A stretch of DNA of 64,000 bases, from positions 62,001 to 126,000 of the forward strand of contig CAWEXB010000003.1 in NCBI GenBank assembly GCA_963812915.1. The letters run 5' to 3'. This document shows, in pieces, positions 27,152-35,564 of the stretch (its first letter is position 1; each line of letters opens with the position of its first letter). The stretch is from JACVRW01 sp963812915. Lineage in GTDB: Bacteria; Actinomycetota; Thermoleophilia; Solirubrobacterales; Thermoleophilaceae. The notes under the pieces were generated by a model. It was given only the letters and a program-made list of their open reading frames with translations. It did no database searches and was not told where the DNA came from. Made by a program: the position numbers and the translations under genes.

Positions 27152-27715
27152 GTGGAAGCCACGGCGGCAACGCTCACCCCACCGGTCGATCCCGCGCGTG
27201 ATCACGTGCGCGGCGCGACGGACGCCTCAGTCACCCTGGTCGAGTACGGCGATTTCCAGTGCCCGTCCTGCGGCGACGCGTATCCGCAGGTCCTGTACCT
27301 GCTGGAGCGCTTCGGCGAAAAGCTCCGGTTCGTCTTCCGACACCTTCCCGTGCCCGAGCTCCACCCGAGGGCACCGGCCGCCGCGGAGGCCGCCGAGGCG
27401 GCCGGGGCCCAGGGGCGATTCTGGGAGATGCACGACCGCCTCTTCACGCATCAGCTCGAGCTGGACGAAGGGCAGCTCCGCGGGCACGCCCAGGCGATCG
27501 GGCTCGACACGGAGCGCTTCGACCGCGAGCTTCGCGAGGGTGTGCACGCGCGGCGGGTCGAGGAGGACGCGAGGAGCGGGGCGCGAAGCGGCGTGCCGAG
27601 CACGCCGAGGTTCTTCGTGGGCGGCGTGATCCACCTGGGGTCCCCGACGGGCGCCGAGCTGGGCGAGGCGATCGCGGCCGAGCTCCCCTCGAAGATCGTC
27701 GACGGTCCCGAATAG
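27152..27715 (+). CDS. DsbA-family thioredoxin-fold protein, cytoplasmic
   Basis: 187 residues. Active-site CPSC (Cys37, Cys40) after VEYGDFQ, an inserted helical domain, and the cis-proline loop GVPSTPRFFVGG. Typical of the DsbA/FrnE group that oxidise or isomerise dithiols, but there is no signal peptide, so it would act inside the cell. AGGAGG abuts the GTG start closely, and TAACCT stands eight bases before it, so a leaderless transcript is also possible. Confidence 0.85.
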   Translation: MEATAATLTPPVDPARDHVRGATDASVTLVEYGDFQCPSCGDAYPQVLYLLERFGEKLRFVFRHLPVPELHPRAPAAAEAAEAAGAQGRFWEMHDRLFTHQLELDEGQLRGHAQAIGLDTERFDRELREGVHARRVEEDARSGARSGVPSTPRFFVGGVIHLGSPTGAELGEAIAAELPSKIVDGPE

Positions 27716-27729
27716 CTACGGTTCCTGTT

Positions 27730-27948
27730 GTGTCCGACCTGACCCGCAGCCCCGGTGGGCCACCGTCGCGCCGCTCTCGCGAGCAGCGCGCCTATCGGCT
27801 CGTACTCGCCGGGGGCACCGCCGGGGCCGTGGCCGTCGTGACCTTCGTGCTCGCCGTGGTCGGCGTCATGGGATTCGCCATCCCCATCTTGGCCGTGATC
27901 GTCGCCGTGGTATGCGGCCTGCTGTTTCGCCGCATGGTCTCCCGCTAG
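27730..27948 (+). CDS. Small two-helix membrane protein
   Basis: 72 residues. A basic N-terminus (SRRSREQRAYRL) precedes two hydrophobic stretches, LAGGTAGAVAVVTFVLAVVG and FAIPILAVIVAVVCGLL, and a short basic tail. Preceded by TACGGT seven bases before the GTG. No family recognised. Its last 4 bp overlap the convergent queA-like gene. Confidence 0.65.
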   Translation: MSDLTRSPGGPPSRRSREQRAYRLVLAGGTAGAVAVVTFVLAVVGVMGFAIPILAVIVAVVCGLLFRRMVSR

Positions 27949-28988
27949 GCCGCGGCGCGATCCTGGCCGGGCTCGATCAGCAGGAGGTCGCCGAACTCGT
28001 GGCGCAGGTAGCCGGCTTCGGTCGCCGCGCGGTAGGCACGCTCGAGCAGCTCTGCGCCCGCGACCGCCTCGAGCATCCGCAGGTGCGAGGAGTCGCGGTC
28101 GTGGAAGCCCGTCACTAAGCCGTCGATCGCCCGCACCGCGCGATCGGGTCCGATCACCAGCTCGGTCCAGCCGGCGGCCCGACTGACCCGACCGTCCTCG
28201 CCGGCCGCCGACTCCAGCGCGCGGACGACGGTCGTGCCGACGGCGATCACCCGGCCCCCCAGCGTGCGGGCGAGGTTCACGCGCTCGGCGGTCCAGGCGG
28301 GAACCCGGAAGCGCTCGGGGTAGGGCGCGTCGTCCCTCTCCAGCGACGAGACGCCGGTGTGAAGCAAGATCGGCGCGACGTCGATCCCGCGGGCGAGCAG
28401 CCTGGCGATCAGCTCCGGGGTGAAGGGTCGGCCGGCGCTCGGCATCTCGGCGCTGCCCGGCTCGGTCGCGAACGCGGTCTGGTAGAGCTCGAGCGGCCAT
28501 TCTCCGTCGAGGTGGCGGTAGCTGATCGGCCGGCCGTTTCGCTCCAGGTAATCGAGCAGCGGCTCGCTCAGGGTGAGGGCCGCGATCCAGAGGCGCGTTC
28601 CCAGGTAGGGGGCGACGAGCTCGGCGCGTCCGCCCGCGGGCAGCGAGAGCGTCTCACCGGCGCCGGCGTCGCGGACCGCGCCGTCGGCGCGGCGGAGCTC
28701 GACGACCCAGCGTCCGCGGTGCTCGCCCGGGACCGGCGTCGAGAGGTTGAGCGTCAGCGCCTCGCCGCCGGCGCGGCGGGCGGGCAGCGCGGCGGGGAGG
28801 GTTCGCGACGTGTTGACGACGAGCAGGTCGCCGGGGAGGAGGAGCTCGGGTAGGGCCGCGAAGCTCGCGTGCAGAAGGCGCGAGGGCGAGGCGACCAGCA
28901 GGCGCACGCCGTCGCGCGCGAGGCCGCGGGCCTCCGGCGGCCGGCTCGCCTCGGCCGGCTCCGGAAGTATCGCCGCGAGCGTACTCAC
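27945..28988 (-). CDS. queA: S-adenosylmethionine:tRNA ribosyltransferase-isomerase (QueA)
   Basis: Adds the cyclopentane-bearing part of AdoMet to 7-aminomethyl-deazaguanine in tRNA to make epoxyqueuosine. 347 residues, with FVASPS-type N-terminal PxxRG segment (PPEARGLARDGVRLLV), DLLVVNTSRTLPA, ISYRHLDGEWPLELYQT, LLHTGVSSLE and GTTVVRALES, all hallmarks of the family. Start GTG 28988 overlaps the SDR stop. Whether a tRNA-guanine transglycosylase exists elsewhere is unknown, so an alternative role cannot be excluded. Confidence 0.85.
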   Translation of the reverse strand: MSTLAAILPEPAEASRPPEARGLARDGVRLLVASPSRLLHASFAALPELLLPGDLLVVNTSRTLPAALPARRAGGEALTLNLSTPVPGEHRGRWVVELRRADGAVRDAGAGETLSLPAGGRAELVAPYLGTRLWIAALTLSEPLLDYLERNGRPISYRHLDGEWPLELYQTAFATEPGSAEMPSAGRPFTPELIARLLARGIDVAPILLHTGVSSLERDDAPYPERFRVPAWTAERVNLARTLGGRVIAVGTTVVRALESAAGEDGRVSRAAGWTELVIGPDRAVRAIDGLVTGFHDRDSSHLRMLEAVAGAELLERAYRAATEAGYLRHEFGDLLLIEPGQDRAAA

Positions 28989-29677
28989 GCCGCGACCGGC
29001 GCGACCTCGCGCGCGAGGTACCGGCCGCTCGGCAGGTCGCCATCGATCAGGGCCAGCAGCCCCGGCACGCTCTCCTCCGGCGGCGGCCGGTCCGAGATGT
29101 CCTCGCCCGGGAAGGCCTCCTGGTGCATCCGGGTGCGCATGTCGCCGGGGTCGACCGCGTAGACCCGAAGCCGGGGATGCTCCGCGGCCAGCACGGCGCT
29201 TAGCCGTTCGAGCGCCGCCTTGGAGGAGGCGTACCCTCCCCAGCCCTCGTAGCTCTCGACGGCCGCGTCGGAGGTCACGTTGAGGATCCGCCCGGCGTCG
29301 CCGAGCAGCGGCAGCGCCAGCTGGATCAGACCGAGAGGGGCGAGAACGTTGACGCGATAGACGTCCTCGAGCGTGCGAAGCGGGTACTCGCGGAGGCGTG
29401 GCTGCGGACTCGGCCCGAGCAGGCTGGCGTTGTTCACGACCAGGTCGAGCCGGTGGCCGGCGGTGGCGACCAGCGCGGTGCGATGCCAGGCTTCCGCGAC
29501 GTCGCCCACGAGCGCCGTCACGTCGGTGAGCGCGGCGAGCTCGGCGCGGGCGGCCGCCAGCGCCTCCGGTTCGCGGGCGTCGATCACCAGCCTCCACTCG
29601 CGCTCGGCGAGGGCGCGCGCCAGCGCGAGGCCGAGTCCTCGCGAGGCGCCGGTGACGATGGCGGTGGGCATGGTCAC
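28985..29677 (-). CDS. Short-chain dehydrogenase/reductase
   Basis: About 228-230 residues. NAD(P)-binding TGASRGLG near the N-terminus, NNAS, catalytic Ser in VTSDAAVESYEG and the YASSK active-site tetrad. GTG 29677 and ATG 29671 are both possible starts. Substrate unknown. Shares an operon with queA through a 4-bp overlap. Confidence 0.88.
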   Translation of the reverse strand: MTMPTAIVTGASRGLGLALARALAEREWRLVIDAREPEALAAARAELAALTDVTALVGDVAEAWHRTALVATAGHRLDLVVNNASLLGPSPQPRLREYPLRTLEDVYRVNVLAPLGLIQLALPLLGDAGRILNVTSDAAVESYEGWGGYASSKAALERLSAVLAAEHPRLRVYAVDPGDMRTRMHQEAFPGEDISDRPPPEESVPGLLALIDGDLPSGRYLAREVAPVAA

Positions 29678-29734
29678 GAACCTACGTGCACGGCGCGGCG
29701 GCGCCCATTGGAAATTGGGCCTAGGTCCGAGGAA

Positions 29735-30376
29735 CTACTCCACCCAGTGCTCGCGCACCGCGTGCAGCGCCACCTGCGTGCGGTCGGTCAGGCCGAGCTT
29801 GCCGAGGATGCTGCTCACGTGCGTCTTGACCGTCTTCTCAGAGATCCCGAGCTCGAGCGCGATGCGCTTGTTCGACAGGCCGCGCGCGATCAGGTCGACC
29901 ACCTGGCGTTCCCGCGGCGTCAGGCTGTCGCGGGCCTCACGGCCTCCGGCGGCGGCGACCTCCTCCATCAGGCGCGCGGCGACCGCCGGGTGAACCAAGC
30001 CCTCGCCCGCGTGAACCGTGCGGATCGCCTTCACGAGCTCGGCCGGCTCGACGTCCTTGAGCAGATAGCCGGCCGCGCCGGCCCGCACGGCTGGAAAGAG
30101 CTTGTCGTCGTCGAGGAAGCTCGTCAGCGCGATCACCCGGATATTCGGCCGTTCGCTCGCGATCCGCCGGATTGCCTCCACGCCGTCGACCTCCGGCAGC
30201 ACCAGGTCCATCAGGACGACGTCGGGGTCGTGCTCGGCGACGGCGACGAGGGCCTGCCGCCCATCCGCCACGTCCGCGACCACCTCGATGTCCTCCTGGA
30301 GCTCGAGGAAGGTGCGCAGGCCCTGACGCACCACCGCGTGGTCGTCAACCACCAGGACGCGAATTCTCGCCGCCAA
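29735..30376 (-). CDS. NarL/FixJ-type response regulator
   Basis: 213 residues. Receiver domain with VVDDH acid pocket, phospho-acceptor Asp in VVLMDLVLPE (about residue 57), Thr in ALTSF and Lys in YLLKD; then a LuxR-type HTH (LTPRERQVVDLIARGLSNKR ... TVKTHVSSIL). Cognate regulator of the kinase whose gene overlaps it by 32 bp. Confidence 0.95.
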   Translation of the reverse strand: MAARIRVLVVDDHAVVRQGLRTFLELQEDIEVVADVADGRQALVAVAEHDPDVVLMDLVLPEVDGVEAIRRIASERPNIRVIALTSFLDDDKLFPAVRAGAAGYLLKDVEPAELVKAIRTVHAGEGLVHPAVAARLMEEVAAAGGREARDSLTPRERQVVDLIARGLSNKRIALELGISEKTVKTHVSSILGKLGLTDRTQVALHAVREHWVE

Positions 30377-31502
30377 GCGGCACCTCCAAACTGACCGTGG
30401 TTCCCTCTCCGGGCGCGGAGTCGATCGTGAGCGTCCCGCCGAGGGCGGTCGCGCGCTCCTCCATCGAGGTCAGGCCAAGCCGGCGCGAGCGATGGGCGGC
30501 GGCCCCCGGATCGAAGCCGCTCCCGTCGTCGCGCACGGTGAGCACGAGCCGTCGCTCACCCTCCTCGAGCCGGACCTCGAGGCGGCCGGCCGCGGCGTGC
30601 CTGAGTGCGTTGTGGAGCGCCTCCTGCGCGATCCGGAACACCTCGTCGTCCACGCGCGGGCGCAGGCGGGGCTCGCCGACGACCTCGAGCTCGATGTCCT
30701 GCCGGTGGACGCGGCGGAGCACCTGGACGTGTTTTAAGAGCGCCTCGGCCAGGCCCTCGCTCCCGGCCGCGGCGGGTCGCAGCTGGAAGATCAGCGAGCG
30801 AAGCTCCTGGATCGCGTCCTGCGTCAGCTCCTGGAGCTTCTGCACCTGACCCCGCGCGGAGTCCTGGTCGCGGTCGAACAGCGTGTCGGCCGACTGGGCC
30901 GCGAGCATCACGCCGAACAGCTTCTGAACGACCGAGTCGTGCAGGTCGCGGGCCAGCCGGTTGCGCTCCTCGACGAAGGAGAGCTCGCGGCCGCGCTCGT
31001 AGAGGCGGGCGTTCTCGATTGCGATCGCCGCGTGGGCGGCGAGCATCAGTATCAGGCGCTCGTCGTCATCGGTGAAGCCGGGCGCCTCCTCCTTGTCGGT
31101 GAGGTAGAGGGCGCCCAGCACCCCGGCGCGCGAGCGGATCGGTACGCCGAGAAAAGACGCCATCTGCGGATGGGCGCTCGGCCACCAGCCGCGGAAGCGC
31201 GGATCCTGCTTGATGTCGTGCGTGCGGTAGGGGCGGTCGGTGTCCAGCATGGCGCCGAGCAGGCCGTGGGTGCGCGGCAGCGGCCCCATGGCCGCGATCA
31301 GCTCGTCGGTCATACCGGCGGTGATGAACTGGGCGAAGTTGCCCTGGCCGTCCGGGATCCCGAGAGCGGCATAACGGGCGCCCGCGAGCTCGCGGGAAGC
31401 GTGGACGATGCGCTGGAGCACGGGCTCGACCGCGCGCTCGCCGGCGATCGCGTGCACGGCCTCGCTCATGGCCTCGAGGGCGATGGCCGACCGGTCTTGC
31501 AT
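30345..31502 (-). CDS. GAF-domain sensor histidine kinase (HisKA_3)
   Basis: 385 residues. N-terminal GAF domain (about 25-165, ARYAALGIPDGQGNFAQFIT to LMLAAHAAIAIENARLY), HisKA_3 dimerisation helix with phospho-histidine in RLARDLHDSVVQKLFG, and HATPase_c with EALHNALRHA and DDGSGFD. No membrane segment, so it is a soluble sensor, comparable in layout to DevS-type kinases with a single GAF. TAGCGT eight bases before the ATG may be a secondary promoter. Confidence 0.93.
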   Translation of the reverse strand: MQDRSAIALEAMSEAVHAIAGERAVEPVLQRIVHASRELAGARYAALGIPDGQGNFAQFITAGMTDELIAAMGPLPRTHGLLGAMLDTDRPYRTHDIKQDPRFRGWWPSAHPQMASFLGVPIRSRAGVLGALYLTDKEEAPGFTDDDERLILMLAAHAAIAIENARLYERGRELSFVEERNRLARDLHDSVVQKLFGVMLAAQSADTLFDRDQDSARGQVQKLQELTQDAIQELRSLIFQLRPAAAGSEGLAEALLKHVQVLRRVHRQDIELEVVGEPRLRPRVDDEVFRIAQEALHNALRHAAAGRLEVRLEEGERRLVLTVRDDGSGFDPGAAAHRSRRLGLTSMEERATALGGTLTIDSAPGEGTTVSLEVPLGGENSRPGG

Positions 31503-31544
31503 GACTTCCTACGCTACTCGTAGACGATCAGCTCGGGCCGGGGG

Positions 31545-32408
31545 CTAGGCCCCGGAGCGATCGACGACCAGCTCGCGACGCTCGGTGGCGAACTCGAGCT
31601 GGCTCGGCTCGCCGCCGAGCTCGGCCCAGCGCTCGACCGCGCTGCCCTGAAGAGCGTCCAGGAAGTCGTCGCTGTGGAGCGGATCGTGGTGGAAGACGAC
31701 GAGCCGCTCGGCATCGGCGCGGCGGGCGAACTCGAGCGTGTCGGACAGCTTCGAGTGCCCCCAGCCGATTCGCGGCTGATACTCGGCGCTCGTGTACTGG
31801 CCGTCGTGCAGCAGCACCGTCGCCCCGCGCGCCAGCTCGAAGCCGGAGATCCACGCGGGGTCGTCGTGCGCGACGTCGGCGCCGAGTGCGGGCTCGTGGT
31901 CGGGGATGTAGCAGACCGAGACGTCGCCCTCGGTGATCCTGTAGCCGAGGGTCGGCCCGCGGTGAGTGACCGAAGCAGCGCGGATCGTGGCCGACCCGAT
32001 CTGCCATTCGCTGTGTGGGGCCTCGTTGAAGGAGACGTGACAGGGCAGCTCGCGCACCTCGACCGGCGACAGCGGAGCCGAGATGTAGCGGGCGATCCGG
32101 TCGCGCAGGGACGCGTCGGGCGCTTCGGGGCCCCAGATCTCCATCTCGGCGGTGGGGTTGAAAGCCGGCGCGAAGAACATGAGGCCCTGGATGTGGTCCA
32201 TATGCAGATGGGTGAGCAGGATGTGGATCCGCCTGCCGCGCTCGCCCAGCGCGAGCCCCATGCTCCGGATGCCCGTGCCGGCATCGAGGGCGAGCAGGGT
32301 CCCGTCCGACAGAGTGATCTCCACACACGAGGTGTTGCCGCCGTAACGCACGGTCTCGGGGCCCGGCGCGGGGACCGAGCCCCGCGCTCCCCACACCTTG
32401 ACCCTCAC
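31545..32408 (-). CDS. Metallo-beta-lactamase-fold hydrolase
   Basis: 287 residues. Starts VRVKVWGARGSVPAPG ... RYGGNTSCVE, the signature of a distinct MBL subgroup often seen next to signalling genes; the metal ligands are in THLHMDHIQG, and further His/Asp in VTHRG, IPDHE and VFHHDPLHSD. Possibly a phosphodiesterase. GTG 32408 overlaps the PAS gene stop by 4 bp. Sandwiched between a PAS protein and a kinase, it probably works in the same signalling pathway. Confidence 0.85.
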   Translation of the reverse strand: MRVKVWGARGSVPAPGPETVRYGGNTSCVEITLSDGTLLALDAGTGIRSMGLALGERGRRIHILLTHLHMDHIQGLMFFAPAFNPTAEMEIWGPEAPDASLRDRIARYISAPLSPVEVRELPCHVSFNEAPHSEWQIGSATIRAASVTHRGPTLGYRITEGDVSVCYIPDHEPALGADVAHDDPAWISGFELARGATVLLHDGQYTSAEYQPRIGWGHSKLSDTLEFARRADAERLVVFHHDPLHSDDFLDALQGSAVERWAELGGEPSQLEFATERRELVVDRSGA

Positions 32409-32803
32409 GACTCCTCCAGCGGCCAGAAGAACACCATCGCGCCGCTCGTGCCCTCGACGGTCATGATGGGCACGGCCGCCGCTTCTATCTCGTGCTCGGC
32501 GCCCTTGAGGGAGTGGATCCGGTAGCGCGCGGTGGACGGACGCCCGTTCCGCAGCGCGATCGTGAGCGGCAGCTCCTCTAGCGGAACGCGCTTCCCCTCC
32601 TCGTCGAACGGCCCGAACTCGGTGCCCCAGCGCTCGGGGCCCATCCGCCCCACCTCCTCGAAGCGGACGCCCAGCAGCACGCTGGCGGCGTCGTTGAAGA
32701 AGACGACGATCCCCTCCTCGTCCACGAGGAAGCCGGGGGTGGAGAGGGTGTCGATGAGGCTCCTGGCGAGGATCAGCTCGACCGGTCGCTGCTCTTCCGC
32801 CAC
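32405..32803 (-). CDS. Single-domain PAS protein
   Basis: 132 residues; one PAS domain with the usual DTLSTPGFLVDEEGIVVFFN start and FEEVGRM, then RYRIHSLKGAEHEIEAAAVPI. No output domain. GTG 32803 is chosen because TATCGT lies exactly six bases upstream; longer starts at 32833 or 32869 read through that promoter. First gene of the PAS, MBL, kinase, regulator series. Confidence 0.8.
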   Translation of the reverse strand: MAEEQRPVELILARSLIDTLSTPGFLVDEEGIVVFFNDAASVLLGVRFEEVGRMGPERWGTEFGPFDEEGKRVPLEELPLTIALRNGRPSTARYRIHSLKGAEHEIEAAAVPIMTVEGTSGAMVFFWPLEES

Positions 32804-32809
32804 GGGAGA

Positions 32810-32815
32810 ACGATA
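32810..32815 (-). promoter_or_regulatory. Leaderless -10 box (TATCGT) of the PAS-MBL operon
   Basis: On the minus strand TATCGT, six bases, then GTG 32803. This spacing predicts an mRNA beginning at the start codon and would drive the PAS gene and the overlapping MBL gene, perhaps also the kinase pair. Confidence 0.5.
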
Positions 32816-33000
32816 ACCGCCCTCCGTGTTCACCCCAATGGGCGAGGCCCTATGTGACCAAGCTCTCACCTACTGCCGCCCAATCGGGGTAGAACCAGCA
32901 AGTCCCCTAACCCCGGCCTCGCTCCCCTCGGACTCGCAGCTCATCGGCGTCGGCGCCGCTGGGCGCCGGCCGGGCGTGGCCCTCAAGGAGGTGGCCCTCC

Positions 33001-33357
33001 ATGCAGTACGCAGAGCGCCTGCCCGCCCTCCCCTCGGCGAGGACGATAGTGGTGCCGGTCGTCGCGCTGTTAATCGGCGCGGGGGCTGCGACCGCGACGT
33101 ACGCGGTGCTCGACGAGGACACGAGCGGATCTCAGGCGACCGCGCCCAAGGTGATCGTCGCCGACCCACCGGCACAGCCGGGCGCGGGAGTCGGCGCGAA
33201 GAACGAGGCCGGCGTGGCGGCAGCGATCGGCAACCCCGCCGTGAGCCCCCAGACCGGGCTCGAGGACGAGGCGAGCACCGCGGCCGCGATCGGACAGTCG
33301 AACGGCGGGGTCGAGCTCCGCGGCAGCAAGGCGTCCGAATCCGCGGCGCTTCCGTAG
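33001..33357 (+). CDS. Membrane-anchored hypothetical protein with internal repeat
   Basis: 118 residues. A hydrophobic stretch at about 15-38 (TIVVPVVALLIGAGAATATY) anchors an Ala/Gly/Pro-rich exterior part with a short duplicated motif, EAGVAAAIG and EASTAAAIG. AAGGAGG (32985-32991) is an unusually strong ribosome site nine bases from the ATG. No family recognised. Ends before a strong hairpin terminator. Confidence 0.72.
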   Translation: MQYAERLPALPSARTIVVPVVALLIGAGAATATYAVLDEDTSGSQATAPKVIVADPPAQPGAGVGAKNEAGVAAAIGNPAVSPQTGLEDEASTAAAIGQSNGGVELRGSKASESAALP

Positions 33358-33371
33358 GAAGCGACCCAACC

Positions 33372-33403
33372 ACCGGGGGGCGGCGCCCGGCTCGCCCCCC
33401 GGT
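33372..33403. terminator. Bidirectional hairpin terminator
   Basis: Perfect 11-bp arms ACCGGGGGGCG (33372-33382) and CGCCCCCCGGT (33393-33403), loop of 10. Placed between the ends of two convergent genes; serves both, though without a U-tract. Confidence 0.65.
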
Positions 33404-34287
33404 CACCTCGGTGGCGGGCCGGTGATCCGCTGCACGCCGGACGGGGTGCGCACGAAGACCTGCCAGGAGTGGTACACGAAGTAGGCGCGGGGGTCTCTGC
33501 GGATCTGGCGGGCGTAGCCGAGGATCGCGGCGACGTACGCGGACGAGGGGTTGTACGCATAGAGGGCCCCGGCGTAGTCGTCGGGGGCGCCGGAGGCGTG
33601 GAGGTAGTTCGCGGCGCCCATGATGGCGTCGTGCGGATCGCGCACGTCGCCGCCCATCCCGTACGCGTCCCAGGTGGAGGGAATGAACTGCATCGGCCCC
33701 CGCGCCCCCGCGACGCTCTCGTTGCGGAGGCGCCCGAAGGCGGTCTCGACGAAGTTGACGGCGGCGAGCATCGGCCACCCGACGCCGAAGCGCCGCCGCG
33801 CCTCCCGGTAATGGTCGAGCAGCACGCCCGCCGGAAGGGCGGGGCCGGTCTCGAAGAGGCTGCGAGCCACCGGTGGCGTGAGCCTCCCGAGCCCTCGTCG
33901 CGCGCGAATGGTCGCTCGGAGGTCGCGCGCCAGGTTCGCCGGAAGCCGCGAGATCACGCCACGAGCGAGTTGCGCCCTGCTCGTGACGAGGAGATGTATG
34001 CGCTGCTGGTGCAGGGCGTGGAGCGTGACCTCGGCCGGGGTCGGTCCGCGCGGGTCACCCTCGCTGCGCCAGCGGTCGATCGCTCCGTAGAGCGCGGCGG
34101 TCGTGCCGGCCAGTCGCTTGGCCAGCCGGCCGGGGTCGCGGGGGATCGGCTCGTCCGGGGGAGGCGGGGACGGGGGCGACTGGGCCGCCCGTGGCGAGCT
34201 CGGCTGCTCGGATGGGCCACCCGATTCCGACGAGGCGCAGGCCGCGAGCAGCAACGACGTGGCGAGCACGAGAACGCGGAGGCGCAT
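33403..34287 (-). CDS. Lytic murein transglycosylase lipoprotein (MltB-like)
   Basis: Cleaves peptidoglycan with 1,6-anhydro-muropeptide formation. 294 residues: lipobox LLAAC (Cys about 17), a Ser/Pro-rich linker (about 20-50), a helical region, then the SLT domain (about 170-290) with the catalytic Glu in NFVETAFGRLRNES followed by GARGPMQFIPSTW and YNPSSAYV. Anchored to the outer face of the membrane. Divergent from the aldo/keto reductase gene. Confidence 0.88.
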   Translation of the reverse strand: MRLRVLVLATSLLLAACASSESGGPSEQPSSPRAAQSPPSPPPPDEPIPRDPGRLAKRLAGTTAALYGAIDRWRSEGDPRGPTPAEVTLHALHQQRIHLLVTSRAQLARGVISRLPANLARDLRATIRARRGLGRLTPPVARSLFETGPALPAGVLLDHYREARRRFGVGWPMLAAVNFVETAFGRLRNESVAGARGPMQFIPSTWDAYGMGGDVRDPHDAIMGAANYLHASGAPDDYAGALYAYNPSSAYVAAILGYARQIRRDPRAYFVYHSWQVFVRTPSGVQRITGPPPR

Positions 34288-34297
34288 CGGGACTGAA

Positions 34298-34303
34298 TAG
34301 TGT
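34298..34303 (+). promoter_or_regulatory. Leaderless -10 box (TAGTGT) of the aldo/keto reductase gene
   Basis: TAGTGT, seven bases, then GTG 34311. It supports that start and a leaderless mRNA. Confidence 0.45.
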
Positions 34304-34310
34304 CGTACCG

Positions 34311-35333
34311 GTGGAGCATCGGTTCCTCGGCAGGACGGGCGTAGAGGTCAGCCCGCTCTGCCTCGGGGCGATGATGTTCGGCGCCTGGGGCAACTCCGAC
34401 CACGACGAGTCGATCCGCATCATCCATCGCGCGCTCGACGCGGGCATCAACTTCATCGACACGGCGGACGTCTACTCGCGCGGCGAGTCGGAGGAGATCG
34501 TGGGTAAGGCGCTCCAGAGCGGACGCCGGGACGGCGTCGTGCTCGCCACAAAGGTTCACGGCTCGATGGGCGACGACCCGAACGAGCGCGGCAGCTCGCG
34601 CCGCTGGATCGTCAGGGAGATCGAGAGCTCGCTCCGACGGCTTCGAACCGACTGGATCGACCTGTACCAGATCCACCGTCCAGAGCCGGACACCGACATC
34701 GACGAGACGCTCGGAGCTCTCACGGACCTGGTGCGCGCCGGCAAGGTCCGCTACATCGGCTCGTCGACCTTTCCCGCAAGCCGGATCGTCGAGGCGCAAT
34801 GGGTCGCGGAGAGGCGCGGGCGGGAGCGCTTCGTATGCGAGCAGCCGCCGTACTCGCTGCTCGCGCGGGGCGTGGAGTCTGACGTCCTCCCCACCTGTCG
34901 CCGCCACGGCATCGGCGTAATTCCGTGGAGCCCGCTCGCCGGCGGCTGGCTGTCGGGCCGCTACCGGAGGGGCGTGGACATCGATCTCTCCCCCCGCGCG
35001 CGCGTGGTTCCCCGGCGATACGACATGTCGCTGCCCGAGAACCAGCGCAAGCTCGACGCCGCCGACGCGCTCGGTCGGCTCGCGGACGAGGCGGGGCTGA
35101 CGCTGGTACATCTGGCGCTGGCCTTCGTGATCAGGCACCCCGCCGTGACGGCGGCAATCATCGGCCCACGGACCATGGATCACCTCGAGTCCCAGCTGGG
35201 CGCCGCCGAGGTCGAGCTGGCCGACGACGTGCTCGACCGGGTGGACGACATCGTCGAGCCGGGACTGAACTTCAGCCCGGCCGACTCGGGCTATACGAAT
35301 CCGGACCTGGCGCCCGCCGCGCTGCGCCGGTAG
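34311..35333 (+). CDS. Aldo/keto reductase
   Basis: 340 residues, (beta/alpha)8 NADPH-dependent oxidoreductase. The catalytic tetrad is visible: Asp in NFIDTAD, Tyr in DVYSRGESE, Lys in VLATKVHG, His in LYQIHRPEP. C-terminal cofactor loop IIGPRTMDHLESQL. Resembles the YajO/Tas-like group acting on varied aldehydes; substrate not evident. Confidence 0.9.
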   Translation: MEHRFLGRTGVEVSPLCLGAMMFGAWGNSDHDESIRIIHRALDAGINFIDTADVYSRGESEEIVGKALQSGRRDGVVLATKVHGSMGDDPNERGSSRRWIVREIESSLRRLRTDWIDLYQIHRPEPDTDIDETLGALTDLVRAGKVRYIGSSTFPASRIVEAQWVAERRGRERFVCEQPPYSLLARGVESDVLPTCRRHGIGVIPWSPLAGGWLSGRYRRGVDIDLSPRARVVPRRYDMSLPENQRKLDAADALGRLADEAGLTLVHLALAFVIRHPAVTAAIIGPRTMDHLESQLGAAEVELADDVLDRVDDIVEPGLNFSPADSGYTNPDLAPAALRR

Positions 35334-35362
35334 CGCGGGGCCCGGCGTGCTGGGGGTCGATC

Positions 35363-35380
35363 TCCCCCCGATCGGGGGGA
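35363..35380. repeat. 18-bp perfect palindrome upstream of the AraC gene
   Basis: TCCCCCCGATCGGGGGGA, self-complementary with no loop. It lies 30 bp after the aldo/keto reductase stop and 185 bp before the AraC-type start. With six-C and six-G runs it could be a terminator stem or a regulator site. Confidence 0.45.
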
Positions 35381-35552
35381 CTTGGCCGTGGCTATCCGCG
35401 AGATCACGCCCTGGGGCGGAGGATCGGTGGCGACTTCCTCAGCCGTTCGGGCGCAGCCTCCGGGTCGCCCGCCCGGCGAGGACTGTCCCCCCTCCCCCCG
35501 TCCCGGTCGGGCGCGTTCAACGGCGCGCTCCGACCGGGCATGCCGGGCGCGT

Positions 35553-35558
35553 TACTCT
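35553..35558 (+). promoter_or_regulatory. Leaderless -10 box (TACTCT) of the AraC-type gene
   Basis: TACTCT, six bases, then ATG 35565. It is the same hexamer and spacing as in front of xylA, and it supports ATG 35565 over the longer open frame. Confidence 0.5.
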
Positions 35559-35564
35559 CGCTGC

